Assembly (NCBI GenBank): GCA_029962745.1
Contig: CM057151.1
Location: forward strand, 39,407,136-39,471,135
From: Echinometra lucunter
Lineage: Eukaryota; Echinodermata; Echinoidea; Camarodonta; Echinometridae
Direction of reading: 5' to 3'
DNA: 64,000 nucleotides
The notes beneath the pieces were generated by a model. The model had not been told where the DNA came from. It saw only the letters and a program-made list of their open reading frames with translations, and searched no databases. The translations under genes and the position numbers were made by a program. Every line of letters begins with the position of its first letter. Within the stretch, counting starts at the first letter, position 1. Positions 48,405-61,100 of this stretch are shown here, one piece after another.

Positions 48405-50016
48405 CAGTGGCGTACCGTGGGTCAACGCATTGGGGGGGGGGGGGGGGGGCACCGAGCATGGCCGTACGCAGAATTTTTTTTTTCCGGGGAGGGGGGCAAG
48501 GCGTGTAAAATTTTCGAAGAAATACAAAAGTGAGGGAGCGAAGCGACCGAGCTGGTCATGAGGGCGCTTTTGCATTTTTAAAATTGAAACTTAAGTATCT
48601 GGTACGCACTTTTTGTAGATTTTTTTTGGACAATTTTCAGTAAAAAATGTTAAGTATTCAAAATTTCTGGGGGACAACCTCCACCCTGCCCCCCTGCTGC
48701 GTATAGCCATATGGCACCGAGTGGAAAGTTTGTGCGGGTGTGTGTGGTTATTTCTGTCATGTTAACAATAACGACAATAATCTCGAACCAAGTTGTCTTT
48801 AGGGACGTGTAGCGTTTTAAAATTTTGGGAAAAGGATGCATCTTGCTAGATACCACAACGTTTTTAAATTTTGCGAGCGAGCGAAGCGAGCGAGCTGAAA
48901 ACTTACAACTTTATTTGCAAGAAAAGACATGTTATTTTATTATCAAAATACACTATTAGACCACTATAGACCTATATGATATTTCAATTAAATATCTAGT
49001 CAGCTCACTGCCATTGACGCTATTTTAGCACGTCCCTGGTCTATTGTTTTCTGTCCGAAACTACCATGTCTCTAACCATTACGAGCGAGCGAAGCGAGCG
49101 AGGAAGCACACACAAACCCCTTCAGTAAATTACATTGTGAGCATATGAAACATCTGAATTATTTATTTGGTCACCTCACTCGCCCAATTCGTTTGCTTTA
49201 AAGAACATTTAACAATTATTTAACGAGCGAGCGCAGCGAGCGAAGAAAATTATACTCTTTTTTTCATTTTAGAAGTGTTATTTCGTCATCGAAATATAAA
49301 TATCTAAATAATCTATTCGATCCCAGTGTGCTGAATATGAATCTGTTTAGGTACCTCGATCACCGTCCGAAACCATTCTGTTTTTACAAGCGAGCAAAGT
49401 CAGCGACGCCCATCTCCCCCCCCCCCTCCCCCCTCTCCCACACTATATATATACACCATATATGTATGTATTCGTCAGCAAAATACAGTAGAATTTTTTT
49501 GTAATTTTGTGAACCTCCTCGCTGCCCAAATATTATGATGCTTTGCTATTTCGCTTCTGAAATATGATTGCCGTGCCCGAAATCATTTTGTTTCTAGCTC
49601 TTCCTAGCGGGAGTAGCGAACTATATAGCGAAAGAACAGATGGGAATTTTTGTTTTTTGTCTAGGCCATCTACTGAAAGGGCCCCTTTTAGGTAAACTTC
49701 TTGGAGTGAAATTCAGATGTGGTTATTACTAACATTCTATGAGTGGAACAATAGCAGCATACAACGATTGAGACACAAGATGCAAACTGATTCCCTTCAT
49801 AAGAATAGTATAGCATCGGCATTGGTCAAGTTACTTAAATGCTAGCGAGAGAAGCGAGGGAGCGCTTCCCGATGTACCATTTTCCTGTTCCTTTTTTTCC
49901 CCCTTTCTTTTTTCTTTCCTTCTCTTTTCTTTTCTCTTTTTTTTTTGACAGCCGATGGAGGGGGGGGGGGGTGGGCACGGGCCCCCCGGGGCCCCCCCCC
50001 CGTAGTTACGCCACTG
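48405..50016. mobile_element. hAT-like nonautonomous DNA transposon, 1,612 bp
   Basis: The left end reads CAGTGGCGTACC and the right end, read inward on the other strand, CAGTGGCGTAAC. Both ends are flanked by the identical 8-bp sequence CCTTCCGT (48397-48404 and 50017-50024). The 8-bp duplication and a CAGTG terminus are the hAT superfamily pattern. Long G runs lie just inside both ends. The interior has no transposase-like ORF and consists mostly of a degenerate GCGAGC-rich tandem array, so it must be mobilised in trans. Confidence 0.85.
48525..49875. repeat. Degenerate tandem array with GCGAGCGAAGCGAGCGAG core
   Basis: The GC-rich core, or decayed versions of it, recurs near 48533, 48877, 49083, 49217, 49388, 49606 and 49842, separated by AT-rich spacers. 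The spacers are themselves related: the segment before each core resembles CCGAAACTACCATGTCTCTA or a variant. Unit length varies from about 140 to 240 bp, with one interval twice as long. It lies wholly within the hAT-like element. Confidence 0.75.
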
Positions 50017-50696
50017 CCTTCCGTTGAACTCCTTTCTTCGATTAGAAAGTTTAATGACACCAACCCCGCCGTGCAGCATTCGAACTGACTGCTAATCGTA
50101 GTGACGTATAGAAAAGTCAAAAGACTGTCCACGATTTTACACCTATATATCTAGCATATAATTATCTAGAAAATATGTAGTGCTCCAAAAATTTGATGCG
50201 ATTCTATTCATATTCACAAGAGGATCTTCGGGAATGTAAATTATTTTCCACCTGAATCGAATCGCAGACTGGCCACATACTGCAAAATTAAATCCAGGAT
50301 TCTTTATTCAAGAATAGGAGCACAACGCCGTAAATCTCCTTAAGGCAAGCAAATGAATAAAGAAATAAAATTTGAAAGTCTTCTTTATCTATACATGAGA
50401 AGTGCCACACGAGTTCACCAAAATCATAAAATGGAGTAGTGACCCGGTTCTCTCTTGGTTATATCCGCCTAGAGGTATAGAGTGCTGGGCTTCAGAGTAA
50501 AGCTCGAGTTCTGAGAGAGGTGAAAATAATAATTTGTGAGCTTTCTTTTTTGTTTTATGTCAGTTTTGAAGAATATAATAGTAGAAATGTCCCTCGAAGA
50601 GGACTACTTTTCCAATTTCCCCATATTCGAAATAACAATGAATCGCCACGAGTGTCAAGTTTTACAGACTTGAGAACTATATAAGAACCGACTGTT

Positions 50697-50873
50697 ATCA
50701 TTATTAACGTTGTAGTTGTTCTTATTATAATTGGCATTATAACTATTATTAGAATTATCATTATTATTCCCATTATTATTACTATTATTATTATTATTAT
50801 TATCATTATTATTCCCATTATTATTACCTTTAGTACTTTTGTTAATATTATTTCATTATTATTATTACTGATG

Positions 50874-50933
<60 letters not shown>

Positions 50934-50996
50934 TATTATTATTATTATTATTAATATTATTATTATTATTATTAGCAGCAGCAGCAGCAGCAGCAT

Positions 50997-51052
<56 letters not shown>

Positions 51053-51054
51053 TA
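50697..51054. repeat. Compound microsatellite (ATT)n-(AGC)n-(AGT)n
   Basis: Imperfect ATT units give way at about 50972 to AGC units (about 16, one AGCATC interruption) and then about 10 AGT units. Confidence 0.95.
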
Positions 51055-51258
51055 TTAGTGGTAATAGTGTTATATATTTCAGAGCCCCATGAGAGACCAT
51101 CGTAAATGTATGTTGAATGGGCTACCCTATTTGTAAATAAATAAATATCATTGAATCTTATTATTACATTCGAAATATGACAATAAACAGCAGGAGTGAG
51201 TTCCTTTCTGATCATCTTGATGATTTCAAAGCCTCAAGGTGTACTCCAATTTTTATGT

Positions 51259-51371
51259 ATCACTTAATTAAATTTTCGCTATTGCTTTGAAATAGCGAAA
51301 TTGTCATCACGTGACCAGAACTCAATTTTTATCTTGAACGCGTTCAAGATACCGTCACTATAATAAGTGAT
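51259..51371. repeat. Cluster of nested palindromes
   Basis: An outer pair ATCACTTA/TAAGTGAT encloses a hairpin AATTTCGCTATT-type (about 51271-51302) and a perfect 20-bp palindrome ATCTTGAACGCGTTCAAGAT at 51331-51350. It may be a small decayed inverted-repeat element. Confidence 0.5.
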
Positions 51372-51900
51372 GATCCGTATCGAAACTTATTAGCAGACCA
51401 TGGTCATAATCCACTCGTACCGTTTAATAGGCCCATAACATAATATGAGCCCATAAAACCTTGAACTTATAAACACATCATACTATTTAATGGAAAAAAT
51501 AAACTATATCCCTGACATGACCGACAGAGGGCTTCATTATCCCATTTCTACATCAATATACTTATCAGTAATAGTTTTTTGCATTCGAGCTCATTTATAT
51601 AACCTGGCATAACGCGTCTGATCAAGTTTCGAATTTATGGCGGAATTAGGGATCATAAAACTAATGATATGTCAAGGAGAAGGGGATTAAACAACCTATA
51701 TATTGACAAGCGGACGAGGTCGAACAATATTAATTTAGCATCCACTTTTGATTAATTGGATTCAGTTCAAGATGATGACTTCCAAGGGAAATCACCAAAG
51801 TAAAAGTATTATCAGAAAAAAAGAATAAATGTATGATGTACTGGGACAGACGGTATATCATAGTGCCATGCCCATGATTTAAAAAAAAAAAATTACCATA

Positions 51901-52110
51901 ATATTATCATAATGATGATGATTATGATAATAGAACAACAGCAACAAAAATTGTAATAGTATAAATGATAATTATAACAATGCTTGATAGTGACGAAACT
52001 AATGGTGTTAATAATATCAATGATGATGATGGTGATGATGATAACAATAATAATGATTATGATGATGATAATAACGATGATGCAGATGATGTGATAATGA
52101 TGATGATTAT
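51901..52110. repeat. Imperfect ATG/ATA trinucleotide repeat
   Basis: GATGAT and AATAAT units with interruptions. Low complexity, no gene. Confidence 0.9.
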
Positions 52111-54450
52111 CCTTTTGTTTTTTTAACAATTGTTTATCGATACAGGGAATCAGCCACCTCTTACAAGCTATGCTTTTGGCGGATTTCCTCTCATTTCTCC
52201 AACTATTTTGTTTTGTCTGCTATCAAACTCCATTTGTTAATTTGAGGTATTTATTATCCAATGTGTATATTGTTATGTACATCTGTTGTATTATGTATTT
52301 TATTTGTATTTTGTTATGGGAAATGAGAAACTAAACTAAACTAGATTAAACTCAACTAAATTTATGACACTTATTACAGGCATTTTCATAGTAGTTGTAT
52401 CATTACGAATTATTACATGATGCCATTCAAGATTTGATATTCGAAGATAGAATTAGGATTCAGTTTGATCAGAGGCATCATTTACACTAATGAACGCACT
52501 TAAAGGTGATCTTTGCCTGTACACACTGGTGTTCTTCACACAAATATACACTGTCTTCACTAATGCGTGCCCAAAGTGAATGGCTTCAACCTTGGCTTCA
52601 ACCATGAACTGTGCGCATCACTGTTACCTTGCTGTATAATGAAATGCAGTGTGGGAGTTGTGTAGAACATAACATATTTAGTTATCGAGCAGTGAGAATG
52701 ATCCTTTAGAAAGCCTATATAAATTTGATATGCAGGAGAAAATGTGACAGATAAAAGAAGCTTTAAACCCAGATCGTGATGAAAGTTGGCTAAACCGTGA
52801 TGAGGGAGCAGACCGCGATCTCTTTTCTTACTCATAAATCCTGTGTTTATTAGCACTGGAGATTCATCAAGGTTCTCTTGCAGGGGGGGGGGGGGGGGCG
52901 CACTGGTCTCAAAATCTTTGAAACACTAGCGAAAACAAAACAAAACTAAATACTCTCTCATAACATCATATGGGCGTTTCATCCTTAATGATATACATGT
53001 AAGAGATGGGGGACACAGACACAATTTCTTGCACCTTTTTCCAGTATTAGTGGGCATATCAAAATGCGCTGTACATATTAGGATTTAGTTTATTTATTTC
53101 TCATTTCTCAATATAAATGAAAAAAAAAATATTCCTACATCAGGTTTTCAGGTTTTGCTCCCCCCCCCCCCCCCCCGATCCGCCAATGAACTGGATGTAG
53201 TTCTTATCATTTTGGCACTTTTGCCTAATAACTTCATTCTTTCGTTCTTAACGCGCAAGCCTGCAAGGGCTTTACGACTCTCTAGATAAGTATTGATAAA
53301 GCTGCGCATGCGCACCACGGGAATTAATTTACTAAGTGATTATTGAATATAACATTACTTTATGCTCGAATCTGCTTAACTGATAGGCATCTACGTTAAT
53401 ATTTCAATTATGCGGACATGAGCATTAGATGCATTTTAATGAACAGCACAACGCGTGATACCTTTTTGTTCCCCATACCATGAATAAGTCAATTATGTTA
53501 AAAAACTCCTAGCTTTAACTTTACCAAAGGTCACATGGAATTCAGAATGTCGGTGTAATAACCTGTTTAATCCATTGACTAATCAAACCGCATGTTCCGT
53601 ACATCACATTAATCTCAATGCTCTCATTCTCTTCACCATGACGAATACTGACAGCTGCAAACTGACAAGATGATTTTCGTCTTAACTCATAAATTCACCT
53701 CACGATGCTTCCTAATTCAGTCACGATTCTTAGCGTTTACTAAGCAATCTCCATCCCAGAGTGTTATTACAACATTTTGGTAGGGGATGGAGATGTTTGA
53801 CCATGTTCGCGAATACGCCCCCACCCCTTTAAAAATAGTTCGATAAGCAAATTAGAAAAAGAGAAAAATAAGGTAATAATCGATTTTAAGGCAATTTTTT
53901 GAGGAAAAAGTACAAATTTGTGACAGAAATATTCACATTTTGAAAGAGGAGGGGATGTCATAACTCCATGTATCCCCTTTTAAAAGCACCCCTGCCCCTT
54001 CATTGTCCATCAGTCGTTGGGCAGTTTGTAATTATTCACAATGAAATCTAATGATATCAAATTACAAGCTGCAAACTATCCAGGGCCGGCGGAAATGAAA
54101 GACCAACCAAATTGCCATTGTAAAACCCACTTGGAATGTTCACTCCTGGAATTATGATAATCTAAATAATCTAATTACCATATATCAGGTATATTTATTG
54201 ATGTTCTTTCCACTGCGTGCCAAGATAACTTCTTTCTAATTTGTAATTTGGTCGATGACAGTTCAAAGTGATCATCAAATTTTAGAAATTAAATTTTGTG
54301 GAGCTTTTATACAAAAGACAGAGAAGCATGTAGGCCACTCCTGCATATAAATGAAAATTATGTATTTCAATGTATTGGATTGTCAACTATATAATCGTGG
54401 AAATAGGAAAGGTTTTAATCTGAATGTCTGTTGATGTCATTACATTGTGA
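52111..54450. other. Intron, no gene
   Basis: AT-rich. G run at 52883-52898 and C run near 53160, the latter beside GATCCGCCAATG, which resembles a hAT-type end on the minus strand. Confidence 0.65.
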
Positions 54451-54797
54451 AAGCAATTTTTCCAAGTAAATGGGAGAGACAGATTAGCGGTATATAAGAA
54501 CAAATAAGATTTCTAAATCATCAAATAAGAAATTGACTAATTTCCTCATAAGACATATGCCCGGCACACAGAAATTAGTGTACGGTATTACATACAAAAA
54601 TGGGGCATGAAATATTCGACCCGAATTCTGCAGCTATATCTCGTATTTCGAATATCATGAATATAAGGGCAATTAAAGAGCAATCATTTTTAAGGGAATC
54701 ATTCTGTTATGATAACCTTCCTAACTGACACGAGAAGAAAATTGAGAGCTCACAAATTATTTTAACCCCTCCCAGAAATCAAGCTTCTTTTTAGTTG
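54451..54797 (+). repeat. Dispersed repeat, copy B (related to 24378-24716)
   Basis: Collinear with copy A over about 340 bases at roughly 65-70 percent identity by eye. It ends just before the hAT-like MITE at 54857. Confidence 0.6.
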
Positions 54798-54856
54798 TAG
54801 AGTGTGTCTACTAGAGACTTTAACGGTATAATTATGTAAATCTTCCCAGGTATCAT

Positions 54857-55309
54857 CAGAGCTGCCAATTAGTAGAATTTTATCCTATTTAGTAGGATTT
54901 TTAAGGGGAATATGACATTGAATAGGATTTTTCCCATTGAAATAGGATTTTTGAAACTTGTAAGAATGATTCTTTGATACGCATAATATTTAAAGGTTTT
55001 TTTTGTATATTTTCTCATCAACATTTCAATTTACCCCACTGCTCAGTATGTTCTACCTGTGTATTTTGTACTGAAGATCATTTTAATTGAAGAAATACAA
55101 TGTAGAAGAGTGAGGATATAAATAATAAAGTAAGCCCTGTATATTACCAATGTTGCATTTCAGTTAGAATATGCAGAGTGGCATAGGAATTATACGGTTG
55201 GATGTTTCGAAATTTGAAACAAATAGGATTTTGGGCTTGAAAATAGGATAAAAAGAAATTATTTCTTATAAAGAATAGGATTTTTTCCCAATTGGGGTTG
55301 ACAGCTCTG
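54857..55309. mobile_element. hAT-like MITE with repeated AATAGGATTTTT
   Basis: Ends are CAGAGCTGCCAA and, read inward from the right, CAGAGCTGTCAA. The interior contains at least six copies of an AATAGGATTTTT-type motif, most near the ends. Flanks TATCAT and TCTCAT are similar but not an exact 8-bp duplication, so the family assignment rests on the CAGAG terminus alone. Confidence 0.65.
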
Positions 55310-55736
55310 TCTCATGAGCGTACCGTATAGGCCCATATAAGCTTTTGTTCGTCCTATCTGCTGGAAATGTAGTCCACGTTCGATGTATTAAAGTTGAGAT
55401 TGTGAAGTTGGAAATGAGGAAGAAATTAATGATTATACAGGAATCAGCATCGGAGAAAAAGGTAAGGAGGGGGAAAAGGGGAAGCTTTAGGATATTAAGC
55501 CATATGTACAGTCGTAGGATTGAATTTTGGACGTCTTCATGACTTCATCAAGCTTTTAACAAAGCATACAGAGAACCACTCATGACAGTACCTTTTGAAT
55601 GATTATACCATGTAACCGATGATTCATTTGTGATGATATGTATTTATTTATATGAATTAATAAAGCAGATCAAATGAAAAAAGATCAAATGAAAATCCAG
55701 TCAATTATGGAGGATAAAGATGTATAAGGATACACC

Positions 55737-55858
55737 AGGGGGTGTAACATAAAGAGATACAATCAATCTTACGATCGATTGTAACTCTTTAGTACATAGC
55801 TGCCATAGGCTTACGATTGATATTGATTGTAAGATTGTATTTTTTATTTTACACCCCA
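55737..55858. mobile_element. 122-bp inverted-repeat element with GGGGTGTAA ends
   Basis: Left GGGGGTGTAACATAAAGA and inward-read right GGGGTGTAAAATAAAAAA are inverted repeats. Both halves contain ATCAATCTTACGATCGATTG-like blocks. Short and diverged. Confidence 0.6.
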
Positions 55859-56493
55859 GATGTCATTATGTCTTTTGACAAAATAAAGTATGACAACGGT
55901 TCAACCATGATTGACATAGCAACGCAAGAGGGGATATTACTACATTCAACTAATATACGATGCTATAATTTCCATGGTTTGGTGAAGTGCACTTTCAACA
56001 CAGGAAGAGGGTGCTCTCTGTCAGATATTGCATTTCAATTATTAGCGGCTATGATTATGTCCTGGATGGATCTCTGTCGAAAAAGCACGAGCCTGGGGGC
56101 TGAAATAGGCCATCCTACTTTGAAGGGTATATGAACAAATATGCAAATAGGACGCGATCCATCGGTCATGAATGAATGATTATGGTTCATCGTGTCCTAA
56201 TGACGTCTAGCCTTTATTGCTAACCGTTGCGAAAGGAAATAGTGGAGCTTGAATTTCATTTCCCATTTTTAAAATTGGACTTTCTTAATACACCGCAACT
56301 GATTGATCCATTCAATCCTCAAATGCCCAGTTAACTACTAATAATTTTTCAGCGAATTCAATATCATATACACTGAAAGGAAGTTCATTAAAGATTGAGA
56401 AGTTTTGTCTCTTTTAGTTTAGGTATTCCAAGGAAAATATAACTACAGAAAGCAATATAAACTGCGCCACAAATGACAGCAACGATGACGAGG

Positions 56494-56530
56494 ACCACCA
56501 CCACCACAACCACCACAACCACCACAACAA
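56494..56530. repeat. (ACC)n repeat
   Basis: ACCACCACAACC-type units. The poly-valine open frame on the other strand is an artefact. Confidence 0.9.
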
Positions 56531-56691
56531 CAGAAAAAACATCCTGACATCTCTCTATCTCCCTTTCCCCTCCCGTCGTTTTCACTCTGACTGTCTCTCT
56601 CTCTCTCTTTATAAGTCTTTATATTCTCTGTCCTTCTGCCTCGTTCCCGTTCTCTTTCTCCCTCCCTTAAAGGAGAATGAGACCTGGGAAA

Positions 56692-57108
56692 TATCCATTT
56701 TAATGAAAAGATAGGATAGAGAGAAGCAATTTTTAAAATGTTCCATCAAAGTCGGTTACGAAATGAGAAAGTTATGAAAGTTTGAAAAGTCTCAGTTTAC
56801 TTTTTAAGACGATCCTCAAATTGGCAGTGTGCTTCAAAATGGCAGGTTTGATAGGACAACTGTCAATATGTTTTGCACACAAAATTTCATATTTTCTCCA
56901 TTATCTCTAAAGATGCTGCTTACAGGGAGTTGTCCTTCTAAACCTGCCATTTTGAAGCAACATTGCCAATTTGAGGATCGCTATAGAAAGCAAATTGAGA
57001 CTTTTCAAATTTTCATAACTTTCTCGTTTCGTAACCGATTTTGATGGAACTTTTTAAAATTGCTTCTCTCTATCTTCTCTTCATTCTTTCACCATTTCTC
57101 TCCATCTC
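56692..57108. mobile_element. Foldback element, arms about 170 bp
   Basis: The segment from GATAGAGAGAAGCAATTTTT (56716) through CAAATTGGCAGTG and CTTCAAAATGGCAGGTTT to GGACAACT (about 56862) reappears inverted at about 56933-57077 with roughly 85 percent identity. A preceding CCCTTAAAGGAGAATGAGAC looks like the outer terminus; the matching right terminus is degraded. Confidence 0.75.
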
Positions 57109-57778
57109 TCTAATAATCGTTACTGTAAATGTCTTATTTTGCTTCCAGTACACATTATTTCTTTAAAAGTTAAAAAGAAATGAAACTCTACCTTTGCCTT
57201 CGAGTATCACCATTGAATTTAATTTTTGAGGCGCAGGTGAAGGTTTATGAAATATGCAGTTTCTACAATTCAAAATGTATTTAATGAATTCAGAGATTTT
57301 CAATTGCTGCATGATGATGATGATTTTACCTGCCACTGAAATGCAAATACTCGATCTTGAATATTCCGATGATTGTTTACATGGAAATTCAATAAACCAA
57401 AAGATTCTCGACATCACGCTTAATGCCATAGCTCAGTCATCAAAGCAAATAACTTATATACGTATTTCGGGGGTCATGAGCTTCTACCATGCAGACACTG
57501 TCTTGATGCATTTCACTTTGTAAATTGTGATAATGTAAATAAAATATCTGGAAGAAACTTTTTTACTCTAAACTTCATTCACTTGAGAAAAAGGTAAAAA
57601 AATAATTCATACAACATTACTGTTGCAAAAGAAATCACAAATTATCTTCATCGTAACAAAAGGAAAAATAATTACATGTGTCTTGAAACACAAAATGGCC
57701 GAGTTTGTGATCATTGATGATGTCAAGTTTAAAGTAAATAGAGTTTACCATTAGTTGTGATTAAACAGCTCGGGGGGA

Positions 57779-58101
57779 GGGGGTGTTTCATAAAGTTGTT
57801 CTTAAAGTTACGAATGACTTTACGAACGACTTGAATATGACAAGCCAAATAGAATCCTCAATCGTTATACATCGATCAACTGAAGCTGAAATATGCAGAC
57901 GTAGACTTACATTATTTTTGTTTACAAACATATTTATTGCGAAGTATATTTTCTGCCACAATTTAATTGAGATTATGGGAAATATACCCACACTTTTATT
58001 AAAAGAGGAAAAAAAACTTTGGGCATAACATTTGGCATTTCATATTCAAGTCGGTTCGTAAAGTCATGCGTAACTTTACGAACAGCTTTATGAAACACCC
58101 C
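57779..58101. mobile_element. Foldback MITE with GGGTGTTTCATAAAG ends
   Basis: The left arm (about 57787-57850) and right arm (about 58030-58101) are inverted copies including TGTTTCATAAAG, AAAGTTACG, TGACTTTACGAAC and TTGAATATGA. Both ends run into G or C tracts, hiding any target duplication. Confidence 0.8.
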
Positions 58102-61100
58102 CCCCCCCGTTCGTACTGCCCATCATGTGTCAAGCATGGTTCGCAGAATATCAATATTTCAGCAAAACGAAGCCCATTCCCAAAGGGATCTACTCAATAT
58201 TTTTGTGAGGGTGGTGGTTTATAGTCATATAGAATGATTAGGTGCAGCCTTTCTTCTGCATAAATTCATCTCATTAGGGAAAAAAAATGATACCACACGA
58301 CTTGCCAAATGCATCATGACCCGGAATAAAAAAAACATGGGTCTATCACATCACATGTGGTATGATAATACAAACAAACACAAAATCTGCAAGTAATTGC
58401 GTCCCAGGCCAAAATATCTATATGCGAATCAGAAATCCAACTTCAAAACGGGATTTGGTATATATTAGGGTTCACATCCGTCCCAAGTAGGTCAAGATCT
58501 ATAAAGAGTAAATATTTAAGAATTCCTTGATCTTCTGACTCTGTGGATGACCACACATTCGCCCGGTTCCTCATGTTTCAGTTAGATATTAACCCATATT
58601 TAGAATTTTATAAGGGTTTTGAAACTTTCTTCTGCTATATTTATCCCCTCCTTCCCCTGTGATAAACCTTCCTAATCTGCTACACGCCTTATCTCGTCGA
58701 TATAAAGTAATGAAATCTCTAGAAATAATTCAGAACGTAGGAGGGAATCGTTCAAATTGAGCATCAAAATAATACAATGAGGTGGCAATTCAAGTGGAAC
58801 GAGTATGCTAAGGATATACAGTAATTAATTGCGATACTGCATGGCTAATTCTAAAATAGATAATTCTGCATGCGTAACTTCAGTTGATTTCATGGTAATA
58901 GTTGAGCGCAGTGCACCTTCTGTCATTGAATTATCCTGGATTGAAGCATTTTGAAGGGTAATTTCATTTCAAGTAATCAAATGTTCTTATTTCATCCTAT
59001 TTCCATAGTGGTTTTTATTCATCCAAAAATGATTGTTTTTTTAAAATCATAATAAAATGAATAGGCTTTTGTAGTGCGTATGTGATACGCCCACTATCAA
59101 GGAGAAAAAGGATAATAAATATTGGAATGCTTACAGACAATTGCAGAATCGCTGTGAAGCATAAGTCCTTGTTTAACTTTTTGGAACCGCAGATTCGTTC
59201 TGTACTTTCATTTCTCGCAATTCAGTGAGTAAAAAAAAAAAGGCAAAAGCCTGTAAGAAATGGGGAACCGACATAAACCTTGCGATTTCATGCACATTCT
59301 GTAGTTGCTATAAAAGAAAGGGTGTGAGGGAATGAAACAAAATGTATTTAAAAAGTCGCCAGATTATAGCCTATAGGCCTTTATATGAAAGTTGAAACTG
59401 GAGAAAGGTGCAAAGTCATGGGAAAAAGTGAATGACTTGCTTTCCACCAATAATCATCTTTAAATCTCTAAAGACACCTGTTTTTATCCCAAAGCTTCTG
59501 TAATGAGTATGAGCCCCCCCCCCCCCTAATAAATTTCAGAGCTCACACTAATTAGTACCATTAAATCTCAAGTAATCTTTTGCACGAAAATGCATGATCA
59601 TTGTTTCCTATTAAGTTCTTTCGTTTCAAGACTTTTTCAGCATTCGCTTTTGCGATGAATCCCCTTATTCCGCGTTCATCCCGCGCCAGCTTTATCCCCC
59701 TAATGCTTGGTGGTAATAATTAAATGAAATCCTCACCAAAAGTCGAACTAGTTTTCATTATATTCATAATCCAATATCCTGATAAGTCAGCGATTGTAGT
59801 CGCCAAAACAAAGAGAATGTGCTTCTCAGTTGATGGAATCAGGACGACTGTTGCATCCAGTCGCTCAAAACGTGTCACTTGGGACATGTGGGATGTTGCA
59901 GATGAGTGTTTTGTCTTTCCTTCTTCAGCCCGAACCGCCAGAGGACACAGAGAAATTTTTTCTGTCGACAGTTCCTTTGAGCCATAGAACAGGGATGCAT
60001 ATCATTGTTTTGATAAGTTAGAACATGCTGATGTACTTGTATGTTTTAGTTTTTGCCGCATAAGTTTTTCTTCGGTTTGTTTACACTTTAAACAACTTCC
60101 TTCCCCCAAAGGAAGCTTCGAATTAGTTGAAATAATATTTAGCAAAAACAACTCACATTATTGACAAGACACAATGATATATCTGATTATTTCTTTCATC
60201 CCGATTCCTCTTCTACCTCTATTTGTATTCCTTCTATTTGACAAGTATTCAGCCCCTTTCATCATGGTACAGCATTCATGTAATCCTCACTGACACACTC
60301 TCCTCAAAGTTTCCCAAGGGCTTCACTAATATGTATGCCGCCCTCATTACAGCATGCAAGGATTGCTTTCTTTTGTTTTCGCAGCATTTCACATCGTTTA
60401 TTGAAGGAAATTCTGCGTTTATATCGATCAATTAAGCTAGAACTGCTGCTACCAATACTCGCTATGGAGGCAATGTGGAACAAAACTATATAGATGAGAA
60501 TCCATGGAGACAGCATGTAATTCCATGCGCCCTGAAAAGCATCTCAAACAAGCGAAGTAGACGTGGTATCATACGATGATTAATTTGTAACAGAAACTTT
60601 GAAATTGAATGACGAGCGGTGTAGGGTTAAGTGGTTGACATAGGCGTCTTAGCTGTGCGTTTCCTTAATAGCTGACATGCTTGTTATATAGTCAACAAGT
60701 TTTTCAAATTTGTGAGCAGCACATCAACGTTGCTGATTTTGACTGAAATAAGACAATTTAATACAGTTTTCATCAAACGAGACAAATTCTGCTCGTCTTT
60801 GGAGTTCAAATATATATCAGAAGACCAAAAATGTAATTTATTTAGATTAGACGTTTTTCTTGCGGGCCACAGAGGCATTTTCAAGATCGTTTTGAAGATT
60901 CAGGAGTGTGTTTGTACTTTACATTTTAAAAGTTGACTTTAGCCTTGCCATTGTTCAAAATAGAGAAACAATTATACGGTACAAATATTGATACTTCTTT
61001 TAAAAGAATAGAGAGTCGGGGAATGTTTTCCTAATTCCAAAATACTCTCGTCTAATTCCAGCATGTTCTCTTGTCTTTTCTCTGTACCTCGTTCTGCCCC

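Noticed and set aside
48525..49875. CRISPR-like array
   Set aside because: Cores are degenerate, spacing is irregular and the spacers are related; it lies inside a eukaryotic transposon.
50555..51215. Ile- and Leu-rich open frames
   Set aside because: Products of the ATT/AGC/AGT microsatellite.
55817..56134. 105-residue open frame
   Set aside because: Starts within a MITE-like repeat, shows no domain and has no supporting context.
59724..59987. 87-residue open frame
   Set aside because: No recognisable domain, no splice context and normal length for chance in this sequence.
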